Shown here piece after piece: positions 8,345 through 17,439 of a stretch of 64,000 nt of DNA. Each line of letters starts with the position of its first letter. The first letter of the stretch is position 1. The translations under genes and the position numbers were made by a program. The stretch covers positions 1 through 64,000 of the forward strand of contig NZ_BJDL01000006.1 in assembly GCF_005405125.1 (NCBI RefSeq), written 5' to 3'. The DNA comes from Lactiplantibacillus songbeiensis (GTDB lineage Bacteria; Bacillota; Bacilli; Lactobacillales; Lactobacillaceae). The notes beneath the pieces are model-generated. The model was given only the letters and a program-made list of their open reading frames with translations, was not told the origin of the DNA and did no database searches.

Positions 8345-9136
8345 ATGACAGCTTTAACGGGAAAAGTCGTCTTAGTAACGGGGGCTTCGAGTGGCTTAGG
8401 TGAACAATTAGCACTAGCCGTGGCTGCTAAAGGGGCCCAAGTTGTGTTAGTGGCGCGGCGGCATGATCGCTTGGTCAAGGTTGCTGATCAGTGTCGGTTG
8501 TTGTCACAGACGCAAGCAGTGGCTTTAACGGCTGACATTAGTTCAGTGAGCGCCGTTGATCAAGTGTTTGCGACGATCGATGAGCTGTTTGGCCACTTGG
8601 ATATCGTGATTAATGCGGCGGGATTTGGTTATCTGGTCCCAGCCATCGAGATGGATCATGCGATGATGGCGCGGATGTTGCGGGTAAATACGCTCGGTGT
8701 GATGTATGTCAGTCAATTGGCGGCTCAGCGGATGGTCAAAGCGCAGCAGGGCGAGCTTGTGAATGTGGCTTCGATTGCGGGCAAAATCGCGACACCCAAG
8801 TCCGCAGTTTATGCGGCGACTAAGGCCGCATTGATTGCTTACGACAATGCGTTGCGGTTGGAGTTACGGCCAGCCGGGATCAATGTGTTGACGGTTAATC
8901 CGGGACCTATTCAGACGGATTTCTTTAAGACCGCCGATCCTACAGGACATTATTTAGATTCGGTGGCTTGGCTAGCCTTAAATCCGGTGAAGTTTGCCGA
9001 ACAAATTGTGCGGCGGCTTGGTCGACATCGCCGTGAAATCAATGCGCCTTGGGTGATGGGCGCCGCTAATCTGGGGTATCAACTAGCACCTAAGTTGGGT
9101 GACTGGTTGGCTGGTTCAGTGTTTAATTTTAAATAG
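8345..9136 (+). CDS. Short-chain dehydrogenase/reductase
   Basis: NAD(P)-dependent oxidoreductase of the classical SDR family, substrate unknown. The dinucleotide motif TGASSGLG (12-19), an NAAG motif, catalytic Ser (NVASIAG) and YAATK active-site motif are all present. The start is placed at ATG 8345, with AGGTGA just upstream; the in-frame GTG at 8336 immediately after the rnz stop has no ribosome site. The C terminus (LAPKLGDWLAGSVF) resembles the YqjQ-type SDRs of bacilli. Probably co-transcribed with rnz. Confidence 0.88.
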   Translation: MTALTGKVVLVTGASSGLGEQLALAVAAKGAQVVLVARRHDRLVKVADQCRLLSQTQAVALTADISSVSAVDQVFATIDELFGHLDIVINAAGFGYLVPAIEMDHAMMARMLRVNTLGVMYVSQLAAQRMVKAQQGELVNVASIAGKIATPKSAVYAATKAALIAYDNALRLELRPAGINVLTVNPGPIQTDFFKTADPTGHYLDSVAWLALNPVKFAEQIVRRLGRHRREINAPWVMGAANLGYQLAPKLGDWLAGSVFNFK

Positions 9137-9150
9137 GGGGTCGTTTGGAA

Positions 9151-9495
9151 ATGAAAAATCAATGGCGTTTAGTCAGTGCGTTAGTGATTGTCTTGATTAT
9201 TGTGATATTTGCGATTATGAATATTAATCCGGTTGAAGTCAGTTTTGGGTTTACCACGGTGCATTGGCCATTAATTTTGGTTATCGTGATCACGCTGATT
9301 CTTGGTGTTGCGATTGCAGTTTTGATGGCGACGTTTAATTCAGTTAAGACAAATAATGAACATAAGCAAGCAATGGCCGAAGCACGGGCTCAAATCGACA
9401 AATTAACCGCTGAAAATAAAAGCTTGAGTTTACGATTGAATAATAAAGGCAAGCAAACTCGTGGTAAAAGTGCGCAACCAACTGTGACCAAGTAA
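9151..9495 (+). CDS. LapA-domain (DUF1049) membrane protein
   Basis: Small integral membrane protein of 114 residues. Two transmembrane helices (about 6-27 and 37-59, with NINPVEVSFGFTTVHWPL between them) match the LapA/DUF1049 hairpin; the rest is a charged coiled-coil-prone tail (AEARAQIDKLTAENKSL) ending in basic residues. ATG 9151 is preferred over TTG 9145 because AGGGGG lies 10 rather than 4 bases upstream. Family members are linked to envelope assembly; its role here is not known. Confidence 0.82.
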   Translation: MKNQWRLVSALVIVLIIVIFAIMNINPVEVSFGFTTVHWPLILVIVITLILGVAIAVLMATFNSVKTNNEHKQAMAEARAQIDKLTAENKSLSLRLNNKGKQTRGKSAQPTVTK

Positions 9496-9523
9496 CTAAA
9501 TTGTATTTGAAAGGAAGGATGCC

Positions 9524-11857
9524 ATGCTAGCAGCTAAGAAAAAGTGGGTTACACCAGAGACAACCGTGACATCAGCCGTGATCGATGACTTGGCACAGGC
9601 AGTTAAGGTACCAGCATTAGTCGCAAAGTTGTTAATCACGCGTGGAATCACCACGCCGGCACAAGCTCAGACCTTTTTACAGGCTGATCAGCAGCCGTTT
9701 AATGATCCGCTGAAAATGCATGATATGGCGCGTGCCATTGAACGGATTCAAGCGGCCATTGTTGCGGGTGATCAGATTACCGTTTATGGGGATTATGATG
9801 CCGATGGGTTGACTAGTACGGCGATTATGTTTGAAACGTTGGACCAAGTCGGGGCTAACGTGAATTATTATATTCCAGACCGGTTTAAAGACGGCTATGG
9901 GCCTAATCAAGCGGCTTTCGATAAGCTGATTGCAGCGGGAACCAAGCTGTTTGTGACGGTTGATAATGGGGTCGCTGGTAATGCTGTCATCGATGCTGTG
10001 CAAGCACAAGGGGTCGATGTGGTGGTCACAGATCACCATGAGTTGCCAGCAACCTTGCCACAGGCGTATGCGATTGTGCATCCACGACACCCTGATGGCG
10101 ATTATCCTTTTGGTGATCTCTCTGGTGCCGGGGTGGCTTTTAAAGTTGCAACGGCGTTACTAGAAGAGGTTCCTGAAGAATTATTAGATCTAGCTGCCAT
10201 TGGGACAGTGGCCGACTTGGTGTCATTGACGGGTGAAAATCGGACATTAGTGACCCTAGGCTTAAAAGTCTTGCAACAGACAACCCGACCCGGTTTAGCG
10301 GCGTTAATTAAGGCGGCCGGTTTAGATCCTGAAAAACTCGATGCGACAAGTATTGGATTTGGAATTGCGCCTCGTTTGAATGCACTTGGTCGATTACAAT
10401 CAGCCCAAAGTGGCGTCGAATTATTGACTACTTTGGATGAAACACGAGCAACGGAATTGGCCACGCAAGTCAATCAATTGAATGAGAAACGGCAAGGACT
10501 AGTTCGCGATATTGCTGAAAATGCTTTGGATCAGGCCAATAATGCGGATAATCAAGCTCGGCAAACCTTAGTGATTACCGGAAAAAATTGGCATGAAGGG
10601 GTCTTAGGCATCGTGGCCAGCCGAATCGTGGAAGCTACCGGTAAACCAACGTTAGTGTTGAATGAGGATGAGACTGGTCGTTTAAAGGGTAGTGGTCGCA
10701 GTATTGAAGCCTATAACTTATTTGCGGCAATTGATCCGATTCGCGATAGTTTAGTTGCATTTGGTGGTCATCATATGGCCGTTGGATTGACGGTGATGCA
10801 CGATCAACTGGAGACGTTGAAAGCGGCACTAGAAACGGCTGCCGCTAAGGTCGATCTGGCAGCGCACGCCCAACCAGTCTTGCAATTGGATGGCGAATTA
10901 GCGATTGCGGATGCGTCGTTAGATACTTTAACGGCATTACAAGCACTAGCCCCATTTGGGACGGACAATCCCGCACCATTATTTGAGCTTAAACCAACAG
11001 CGGTGCCGCAAGTACGGGCCATTGGGTCGGATAAGCAGCATTTAAAATTGCAATTAAGTGATGGTCAACATCAGGTCGATGCGATTGCCTTTTCAATGGG
11101 CGCTGCTGCTCAAGCTATTGAAGCCAGTCCAACGCAAGTGACGGTTGTTGGTGAGTTAAGTGCCAATACATGGAATGGGCAGACGAAGCCGCAACTGATG
11201 GTTAAAGATATTGCCGTTAGTGGTAGTCAAATTATTGACGCTCGGACGCAACATCTCAGTGCGCAACAGTTTAGCGCGCCGGGCGTGTATGTGTTCTTCC
11301 ATCAAAAGCTGATGCAACGGCTGGCCGATTACATGAAGTCCAATGCCAAAGCCGTCTTAGCCAATGATCCTAGTATTGAACTCGCCACGGTTGCCAAAGA
11401 TCAACCGGTCTTTATCGTCGATTGTCCAGATACGTTAGCTGACTTAACACAGGTGTTAGCGCAGTTGCCATTAAATCAATTAACGCTATACTTGTATCGG
11501 CGAGAATCGATTTATTTGGCGGGAATGCCGAAGCGTGAACAGTTCGCGAAGTTGTTCAAATTTGTGGCGGTTAATCACGATGTTGACATTCATCATCAAC
11601 TGTCATTGGTGGCCGGACATCTTCATTTAGACCGAAATCTGCTTATTTTCATGATACAGGTGTTTTTTGAGGTCGGATTTGTTAAAATAAATGATGGTGT
11701 CATGAACGGAGTTTCGAATCCTCAACAAGCGGATTTACATCACGCCCCCAGTTATCAGCTGCGTGAGCAACAAATCGCCGCTGAAGAAACTCTTTTGTAT
11801 AGTAAATCTGCAGCGCTTCAGACCTGGGTCAAGGCCCAAGCTGCAGTGAAGAATTAA
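9524..11857 (+). CDS. recJ: Single-stranded-DNA-specific exonuclease RecJ
   Basis: 5'-3' ssDNA exonuclease for recombination and repair. DHH-family metal motifs are visible: YGDYDADGLTS, VTVDNG, VTDHHELP, then DHHA1 (GRLKGSGRSI, FGGHHMAVG) and an OB-fold domain. The last roughly 200 residues form the extra Firmicutes RecJ C-terminal domain. Length 777 is normal for lactobacilli. AAGGAAGG lies before the ATG. It sits immediately upstream of apt, as in many bacilli. Confidence 0.95.
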   Translation: MLAAKKKWVTPETTVTSAVIDDLAQAVKVPALVAKLLITRGITTPAQAQTFLQADQQPFNDPLKMHDMARAIERIQAAIVAGDQITVYGDYDADGLTSTAIMFETLDQVGANVNYYIPDRFKDGYGPNQAAFDKLIAAGTKLFVTVDNGVAGNAVIDAVQAQGVDVVVTDHHELPATLPQAYAIVHPRHPDGDYPFGDLSGAGVAFKVATALLEEVPEELLDLAAIGTVADLVSLTGENRTLVTLGLKVLQQTTRPGLAALIKAAGLDPEKLDATSIGFGIAPRLNALGRLQSAQSGVELLTTLDETRATELATQVNQLNEKRQGLVRDIAENALDQANNADNQARQTLVITGKNWHEGVLGIVASRIVEATGKPTLVLNEDETGRLKGSGRSIEAYNLFAAIDPIRDSLVAFGGHHMAVGLTVMHDQLETLKAALETAAAKVDLAAHAQPVLQLDGELAIADASLDTLTALQALAPFGTDNPAPLFELKPTAVPQVRAIGSDKQHLKLQLSDGQHQVDAIAFSMGAAAQAIEASPTQVTVVGELSANTWNGQTKPQLMVKDIAVSGSQIIDARTQHLSAQQFSAPGVYVFFHQKLMQRLADYMKSNAKAVLANDPSIELATVAKDQPVFIVDCPDTLADLTQVLAQLPLNQLTLYLYRRESIYLAGMPKREQFAKLFKFVAVNHDVDIHHQLSLVAGHLHLDRNLLIFMIQVFFEVGFVKINDGVMNGVSNPQQADLHHAPSYQLREQQIAAEETLLYSKSAALQTWVKAQAAVKN

Positions 11858-11875
11858 AGGAGCTGTTTATAAGCA

Positions 11876-12394
11876 ATGGCATTAGATTTAACAGATTATG
11901 TGGCTAGTATTCCGGATTATCCGGAACCCGGCATCATTTTTCGGGATATTTCCCCATTAATGGCCGATGGCGAAGCCTACCGTGAAGCTACGGATCAAAT
12001 TGTGAAGTTTGCACGTGATAAAAAAGTTGATATGATTGTGGGCCCCGAAGCACGCGGCTTTATTGTCGGTTGCCCTGTGGCCTACGAATTAGGCGTTGGG
12101 TTTGCCCCCGCTCGTAAAAAAGGCAAGTTGCCGCGACCAACTGTCAAAGCAACGTATGACTTGGAATACGGTCAATCAGCGCTTTACTTGCATAAAGACG
12201 CGATCAAACCTGGTCAAAATGTTTTGGTTACCGATGACTTATTAGCTACTGGTGGGACGATCTCAGCGACTATCCAATTAGTTGAAGAACTAGGCGGTAA
12301 TGTGGTTGGAACGGCCTTCTTAGTTGAATTGGAAGCCTTACATGGCCGTGATAAGCTTAAAAAGTATGATATGCTAAGCTTGATGAAGTTTTAG
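11876..12394 (+). CDS. apt: Adenine phosphoribosyltransferase
   Basis: Purine salvage enzyme making AMP from adenine and PRPP. The 172-residue type I PRTase contains the PRPP loop [12 protein letters not shown] and the N-terminal [15 protein letters not shown] segment characteristic of Apt. Starts 18 bases after recJ with AAAGGAG upstream and is followed by a strong terminator, closing the rnz-to-apt run. Confidence 0.97.
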   Translation: MALDLTDYVASIPDYPEPGIIFRDISPLMADGEAYREATDQIVKFARDKKVDMIVGPEARGFIVGCPVAYELGVGFAPARKKGKLPRPTVKATYDLEYGQSALYLHKDAIKPGQNVLVTDDLLATGGTISATIQLVEELGGNVVGTAFLVELEALHGRDKLKKYDMLSLMKF

Positions 12395-12403
12395 CGTTCA
12401 TTT

Positions 12404-12443
12404 AAAAAGTCACTAAATCATTTTTTGATTTAGTGACTTTTTT
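12404..12443 (+). terminator. Rho-independent terminator after apt
   Basis: AAAAAGTCACTAAATCA and TGATTTAGTGACTTTTTT form a 17-bp stem around a short T loop; symmetrical enough to act both ways. Confidence 0.92.
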
Positions 12444-12515
12444 GTTAAATGCTATCATTCAACAAAAATTAAGTTATGATAGAATTGTAATCGATAAATA
12501 AGGAGTGATGAATTT

Positions 12516-12935
12516 ATGAAGCGCATGGGTAAAGTTTTTATTTTTTGTACGTTATTATTTGCTGTTTTCTATTTTCCACAATCAATTGTGCAAGCTAAGA
12601 CTATTTATACAGCGCCAAAATCATTTCGTCATACGTGGTACAACTATGATGGAAATGGCAAGTATGATACATTGAAGTTCAATAAACATACCGTTATTAC
12701 TCGAACATATACAAATGGTAGATACTATAAATCCAAATACAAATTTAAATTGCAAGGACCTAGTAAAAAAGGGTATTGGAATTTACATGGGGTGAAACAA
12801 ACTGCTGGAGCAGGTAATAATTATAAAGTAGTGTATAAAAAGATTAATGGGAAAAAGCAATCGGTACTGAACACATACTATGGCTTTCAGACTGGCGTCG
12901 GACATTACTACCTTTTCAAGACTCATAGAAAGTGA
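12516..12935 (+). CDS. Small secreted protein of unknown function, 139 aa
   Basis: A cleavable signal peptide (residues 1-28, basic start, hydrophobic core FIFCTLLFAVFYF, VQA-K cut site) precedes a roughly 110-residue basic, Tyr/Lys-rich, probably beta-stranded domain (KYKFKLQGPSKKGYWNLHG). No known motif is seen; similar small exported proteins are common in lactobacilli. The gene is markedly more AT-rich than apt next door and stands alone between two terminators, which suggests recent acquisition. AAGGAGTGA lies upstream of the ATG, and a possible promoter (TTCAAC-16 bp-TAGAAT) at 12458-12485. Confidence 0.72.
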   Translation: MKRMGKVFIFCTLLFAVFYFPQSIVQAKTIYTAPKSFRHTWYNYDGNGKYDTLKFNKHTVITRTYTNGRYYKSKYKFKLQGPSKKGYWNLHGVKQTAGAGNNYKVVYKKINGKKQSVLNTYYGFQTGVGHYYLFKTHRK

Positions 12936-12950
12936 CGATTAAGCCATATT

Positions 12951-12998
12951 AAAATAGGAATCCCATTAAAAGTTGACTTAACGGGATTCCTATTTTTT
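12951..12998 (+). terminator. Rho-independent terminator after the small secreted protein
   Basis: AAAATAGGAATCCC pairs with GGGATTCCTATTTT, with a following T-run; also suitable for the minus-strand tRNA transcript. Confidence 0.88.
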
Positions 12999-13021
12999 AA
13001 TTAACGTAGTACAACTTAATA

Positions 13022-13109
13022 AGGAGAGTACAGGATTTGAACCTGCGCGCCGGTATTAGCCGGTTCGCCGGATTTCGAGTCCGGTGCATTACCACTCTGC
13101 CAACTCTCC
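13022..13109 (-). tRNA. tRNA-Ser(CGA)
   Basis: A complete class II cloverleaf on the minus strand. The acceptor stem is GGAGAGT with ACTCTCC, the anticodon arm is CCGGA-CTCGAAA-TCCGG giving anticodon CGA (reads UCG), the long variable arm has a CCGG/CCGG helix, and the T loop is TTCAAAT. No CCA is encoded, so RNase Z-type processing is expected. The discriminator base would be U, where serine tRNAs usually carry G. Confidence 0.95.
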
Positions 13110-13344
13110 AAGATGGTACTTGAATAGTATAGCATAATTTTTAGCAGGAACAAATATTTATTCATAAAAATATCGGGTTAATAGGGCTAACTAGCTTGCC
13201 TCGAAGAATCCACCGAATGATCCAACTGTACCGGTGTTTGCCGATGCAAATAGTGAACGGCTTGATGATGAACCGGAGTCGTGGCCTGATGTGCAGTTAC
13301 TTTTCCACGAATAAATCGAATAATCATTAATATAATTAAGAGTG

Positions 13345-13773
13345 TCAATATTGCATCACCATCCCAGTTGCCAATTCTCTTTCATTGTCATTAGTGTTCA
13401 ACGTTGCTTGAGTAACGACCACAGCTTGGTGGGCCTGTTGGACGGCCTTTAAGTTCAACGTGCCTAACAGAGTCATCGGTGAGACGGAATCACCAACGCG
13501 GACTTGCCAGTCAAACATAGTTGTTTTAACTTGATTTAGAACTTGATTCAAATGAACCCAGTAATCGTGACCATCTAAGTCTTGTAACTTGATGGCGTGT
13601 TGACTGATAGCAATGACTTCACCGTGAATCGGTGAATGCACTTCATTAGTCGTTGGCTTAATCGCTAACATCACTTGTGACGCCGAATTGGAGGCAAGTG
13701 ACTTTAGATCGACATGTGTGCCAGTGACCGGTGCTTTTAAATTAGATTGATGATACCGCCGAAATAGTCTCAT
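13345..13773 (-). CDS. Single-domain PTS EIIA of the glucose/Crr type
   Basis: A 142-residue stand-alone EIIA-Crr domain. Alignment by eye with E. coli EIIA-Glc places both conserved histidines: the partner His in SQHAIKL and the phosphorylated His in YWVHLNQV, followed by VRVGDSVSPMTLLG where the family has the VKVGDxVxxG motif. The usual GIDTV after the active His is replaced by NQVLNQV, so it is diverged. Start ATG 13773 has GGAGG 7 bases upstream; the longer frame to 13827 does not. No membrane EII partner adjoins it, so it may phosphorylate an EIICB elsewhere or act in regulation. Confidence 0.8.
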   Translation of the reverse strand: MRLFRRYHQSNLKAPVTGTHVDLKSLASNSASQVMLAIKPTTNEVHSPIHGEVIAISQHAIKLQDLDGHDYWVHLNQVLNQVKTTMFDWQVRVGDSVSPMTLLGTLNLKAVQQAHQAVVVTQATLNTNDNERELATGMVMQY

Positions 13774-13807
13774 GATATAACCTCCAGATAGAATTGATGG
13801 TGTTGTG

Positions 13808-13821
13808 ATTAAGCGCTTCCT
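13808..13821. promoter_or_regulatory. Candidate cre (CcpA) site upstream of the EIIA gene
   Basis: ATTAAGCGCTTCCT agrees with 12 of 14 positions of the degenerate catabolite-responsive element, mismatching at the first two bases. It lies 35 bases before the start codon, where CcpA could block or overlap the promoter. Confidence 0.45.
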
Positions 13822-13879
13822 TAACACACCTATACTGTAAGTTATGAAACCCGTCCCAGGTCAAGCCAGAATTTACAAA

Positions 13880-13943
13880 AAGTTTTAAAATTAAAATGGC
13901 CCCTGCTGATTAGAGTGAGATGAACTCATCAGCAGGGGCCATT
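13880..13943 (-). terminator. Rho-independent terminator of the surface-protein gene
   Basis: On the minus strand a 15-bp stem (AATGGCCCCTGCTGA with TCAGCAGGGGCCATT) is followed by a TTTTAATTTT tract. Confidence 0.88.
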
Positions 13944-13957
13944 AATGGCTATTGAAT

Positions 13958-16900
13958 TTAGTGACGTCGGAAGTAAATGACGCTAACACTGAGCAAACCT
14001 AAGAATCCAAGTAAAACTGCTAAAGAAGTCATCGTTTCACCAGTAGCTGGTAATTCAACATCGGTGCTAGGTTTATTAGTAGTAACCGAAGTTGTGGCTG
14101 CTTGTAACTTATTAGGCAATGGTGTCGGTTTAACGGTCGCGGTTGGCTTGGAACTAGTCACAGCTGATGATTCAGGCTTTTTACCTGGATTGATCGTATC
14201 ACCAGCCGAATCATTGTTGCCATCGGTTGTGGCCGCAATAACAAACAACTTAACCGTCAGTGTTTGACCATCCGTGGTACTGAGGGTGACGGGATAAGTC
14301 CCAACTTTATGACGATTCGTACGACTAAGATCGAGTGTGACGGTTAAGGCTTGGCCATCTTTATCTTTGGCCTTGGCTTTAAAGTCGGTAATAGTTGGTG
14401 TCGGACCATTAACGGTCATCGTATAATTTTGACCAGTTAGTTGGCGTTGATCATTACTCGTGACCTGTTTTTGATAGAAGTAATTAACCACTTGTGACTG
14501 TAATTTAAATGTACCAGTGGGATTGCCAACAGTTTTAACATAGGTATAACCGGTCACGTCTTTAGCAGTGGTCGTATAAGCGGTTCCTAAAGCGCCGCTT
14601 AACCTAGTTAACGGTGCAATCACTTGGCCGTCTAAGTCTAGATAATTAGCAGTAACTTGACCTAGGTCAGCGGTAACCGGTGTGTAAGTTAGTGTGACCG
14701 TTGGTGTGTGACTACTGAACTTGCCAGTCAGGGGACCATCTGCTTGCTGATACTGATAACCAGTGATTTTAAGTGGCGTAATCGTATATGTCGTGTCAAA
14801 ATCACCAGTTAAAATCTGGTCAGCAGCTAACGTCTGACCCGTTGTCGACCGATAGTTCACGTTAACCCGCCCTTGTTGGACAGTTGTTGGCTGGTAAATT
14901 AAAGTCACAGTTTTAGCCGTAGCTGCAAAGGTTCCCGTCAAATTGCCAGTTGCTTTTTGGTAAGTATAGTCCGCAATGACTTTTTGACTAATTGTATAAG
15001 GCGTATCTACGTCACCCGTCAAGGTTTCAGTAGGTGCCAGTGATTTACCCTGGCCATCATGATAGTTAACGGTCACGCTGCCTTTAGCAACCGCGTTTTT
15101 CCGATAAGTGAGGGTGACTGTTTTGGCAGTTGCAGTAAAAGTGCCACTGAGGTCACCTTGATGGAATGTATAGCCGTCAATTGCTTTTTTTTCAATCGTA
15201 TAAGCAGCACCAACTTTGCCAGTCAGTGTCGTTGGGACAGCTAATTGATGACCAGCTTCATCTTTATAGTTGACCGTCACCATCCCTTGAACGGCTTCTT
15301 TTTGATAAATTAAGTTAACGGCGTGACTAGTGGTGGTATAGGTCCCAGTTAGATCACCCGATTGATACGTGTAGCCAGTAATTTGTTTAGGCTCAATTGT
15401 ATACGTACTGCCAAGTTTGCCAGTCATGGTTGTCGGTTCGGCCAATACGTGACCGTCCGAGTCTAAATAATTGACGGTAAGCTGACCCTCAGTTGGTAAT
15501 TGCTGATAAGTTAGTGTCACGGTCTGGTCGGCAGCGGTATAGGTGCCAGTCAAATCACCAGACAAGTAGGTGTAACCAGCAATGGTTGGTGGGTCGATTT
15601 TGTAGGCAGTGCCCACATCACCCGTCATTTCTTTAGCCGTTGCAATCGAGTGGCCAGCTTCATCATGATAGTTAACGGTGACGGTCCCAGTCTTAATGGT
15701 CTTGGTATAGGTCAAGGTAATCGTTTGAGCCGTAGCGGTATAGTTGCCAGATAAATTAGCTGAAGCGGATTGATAGCTGTAATCGTCAATAGTGGGTGTT
15801 TCAACCGTATAGGCACTGCCAATGTCACCAGTCATCGTTTTTGAAGGGACTAATTCTTGACCGTCAGCATCTTCGTAATTAATCGTGACCTGGCCTTGTT
15901 TGGCGTACAGTAAGGTGATGTCTTGAGCGGTGCCACTGATGGTCCCGGTTAGGGCAGCGTCGTCTTGAGGCCCTTGATACGTATAACCGTCAATCTTTGG
16001 CGGCGTCACGGTAAACGGATCATCAATGGCGCCGGTAATCTTAGTTGGTGTCTGAATCTCAGTTGTTGGGTCATTGGCATCAACATAATGGACGGTGACT
16101 GGCTGGGCTGCTTTGGGCTGCCGGACGAACGTATCAGTGGCTTGGGTCTTTGTCCCATCATATGCCGCGACTAATTGATCAGTGGTTAACACCTGATCGC
16201 CATTGGGATGACTTGTGGTGCCGGTCCCGATGTTTTGCCAATATCCCGTATATTTATCGGTTTCAGTAATGTCAGGTAAGCCGGTTCCGGCTAGTTTGGA
16301 ATAGGGACCTAGTTTGAGCACTTTCAAGTTCCAAGCCATGGAAAACATCTTCCAAGTTCCGCCATAATAGGGTGCTAACTGGCGCATATCAAAAGATGAC
16401 AGGTCGATACTACTTAAGCTAGAGAAGGTAAACATGCTTTCCATATTTGAGATATGACTCGTGTTTGTCCAATTAGATGTATCTAAATCTAAGACTTGTA
16501 ATTGATAACCAAATGTTGATAAACCGACTTTGCTAGCTTTAAAGTTCCAGCCAGATAAGTCTAACCGTTTGAATAACCGTTCACTATTATCGCCTAGCCC
16601 GCCGGTTCGTGAGAAGGCCATGGAGGTGCTGGTTAATGAACCGACATCCCAATGACTTAAATCAAGCGTACCAACCAGTGCGGTGGCAAAGAAAGTTCGA
16701 TTCATCGAACGAATGTTACCGGTCTGCCAGTTCTCAATGCCGGTGAGATCAGTTAGCTGTGAATCAGCATAGAAGAGATCGTCAATGCTGGTGGTTTTAC
16801 TGGTGTTAATGTTACTGAGGCCGTTGATGGCGGTGAGATTGCCTAAGCTACCAAAGATCCCAGTGGCGTTTGTACTAAAGTTAACCGGTCCAGTAATATT

Positions 16901-17251
16901 AATCGTGGTAATCTGTGAACTGTAAGCGTTCCATGGTGAGGTGTTACCAGTGTGTGAGGCAAAGTCACCAGCACCAATGGTTAAGACACCATCTTGCAAT
17001 GACCATGGACTCGTGCCAAAAGTGCCCGTAATCGGATCAGCGGCTGTAGCGGGAGTTGTTAGTGATGTAACTGCCCGTGCAGTTGGTAACGGGGCGGCTG
17101 GCGGTGGACTAATCACATTATTCGTAGTTGTTAGATCCGTTACGGTACTCGCATTAATCGGCCTAACTGTAATCGCTGTCATTATCATGAATCCTAAACT
17201 AAAACCCAATAAACTAAGGCAATATAGTTTGCTTTTTCCCAAAGTGAGCAT
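13958..17251 (-). CDS. LPXTG-anchored surface protein with BspA-like LRR and eight MucBP repeats
   Basis: A 1097-residue sortase-anchored adhesin candidate. Order: signal peptide (1-about 35), BspA/DUF285-type leucine-rich repeats (about 75-350; units such as LDLSHWDVGSLTS and SIDLSSFDMRQL), eight MucBP repeats of about 67-70 residues (about 386-939; consensus GxVTVNYxDxxG...GYTY...LTGTY...VTLTY), a short beta domain, a Thr/Pro/Ser wall spacer and the sorting signal LPATGE (1067) with hydrophobic segment and RRH tail. MucBP domains bind mucin in studied family members; binding here is inference. GGGAGGA precedes the ATG. It is monocistronic. Repeat number is prone to vary between strains. Confidence 0.93.
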   Translation of the reverse strand: MLTLGKSKLYCLSLLGFSLGFMIMTAITVRPINASTVTDLTTTNNVISPPPAAPLPTARAVTSLTTPATAADPITGTFGTSPWSLQDGVLTIGAGDFASHTGNTSPWNAYSSQITTINITGPVNFSTNATGIFGSLGNLTAINGLSNINTSKTTSIDDLFYADSQLTDLTGIENWQTGNIRSMNRTFFATALVGTLDLSHWDVGSLTSTSMAFSRTGGLGDNSERLFKRLDLSGWNFKASKVGLSTFGYQLQVLDLDTSNWTNTSHISNMESMFTFSSLSSIDLSSFDMRQLAPYYGGTWKMFSMAWNLKVLKLGPYSKLAGTGLPDITETDKYTGYWQNIGTGTTSHPNGDQVLTTDQLVAAYDGTKTQATDTFVRQPKAAQPVTVHYVDANDPTTEIQTPTKITGAIDDPFTVTPPKIDGYTYQGPQDDAALTGTISGTAQDITLLYAKQGQVTINYEDADGQELVPSKTMTGDIGSAYTVETPTIDDYSYQSASANLSGNYTATAQTITLTYTKTIKTGTVTVNYHDEAGHSIATAKEMTGDVGTAYKIDPPTIAGYTYLSGDLTGTYTAADQTVTLTYQQLPTEGQLTVNYLDSDGHVLAEPTTMTGKLGSTYTIEPKQITGYTYQSGDLTGTYTTTSHAVNLIYQKEAVQGMVTVNYKDEAGHQLAVPTTLTGKVGAAYTIEKKAIDGYTFHQGDLSGTFTATAKTVTLTYRKNAVAKGSVTVNYHDGQGKSLAPTETLTGDVDTPYTISQKVIADYTYQKATGNLTGTFAATAKTVTLIYQPTTVQQGRVNVNYRSTTGQTLAADQILTGDFDTTYTITPLKITGYQYQQADGPLTGKFSSHTPTVTLTYTPVTADLGQVTANYLDLDGQVIAPLTRLSGALGTAYTTTAKDVTGYTYVKTVGNPTGTFKLQSQVVNYFYQKQVTSNDQRQLTGQNYTMTVNGPTPTITDFKAKAKDKDGQALTVTLDLSRTNRHKVGTYPVTLSTTDGQTLTVKLFVIAATTDGNNDSAGDTINPGKKPESSAVTSSKPTATVKPTPLPNKLQAATTSVTTNKPSTDVELPATGETMTSLAVLLGFLGLLSVSVIYFRRH

Positions 17252-17304
17252 GAGCCTGGTCCTCCCTAATATGGTAAGCCAAATTAATTAACGATTTCAC
17301 CTTA

Positions 17305-17333
17305 ATTATAATATGCTTTAGGATACTTGTATA
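17305..17333 (-). promoter_or_regulatory. Possible promoter of the LPXTG surface-protein gene
   Basis: On the minus strand TATACA and TATAAT are 17 bases apart, about 55 bases before the start codon. The -35 box is weak. The rest of the spacer up to 17607 contains an orphan terminator hairpin (17440-17493). Confidence 0.45.
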
Positions 17334-17439
17334 CCTTTATCATAAAAGCGATTAATTAGTATTCAACCTATTAATCATGAAACATAAAAAACGATTATTT
17401 GGGCGAATTAACCCCTTGATATTAAGACATCATAATTGT

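Noticed and set aside
13187-13327. 46-codon minus-strand frame just after the EIIA gene (MIIRFIRGKVTAHQ...)
   Set aside because: No Shine-Dalgarno sequence and no recognisable family; kept only as a remote possibility of a gene remnant.
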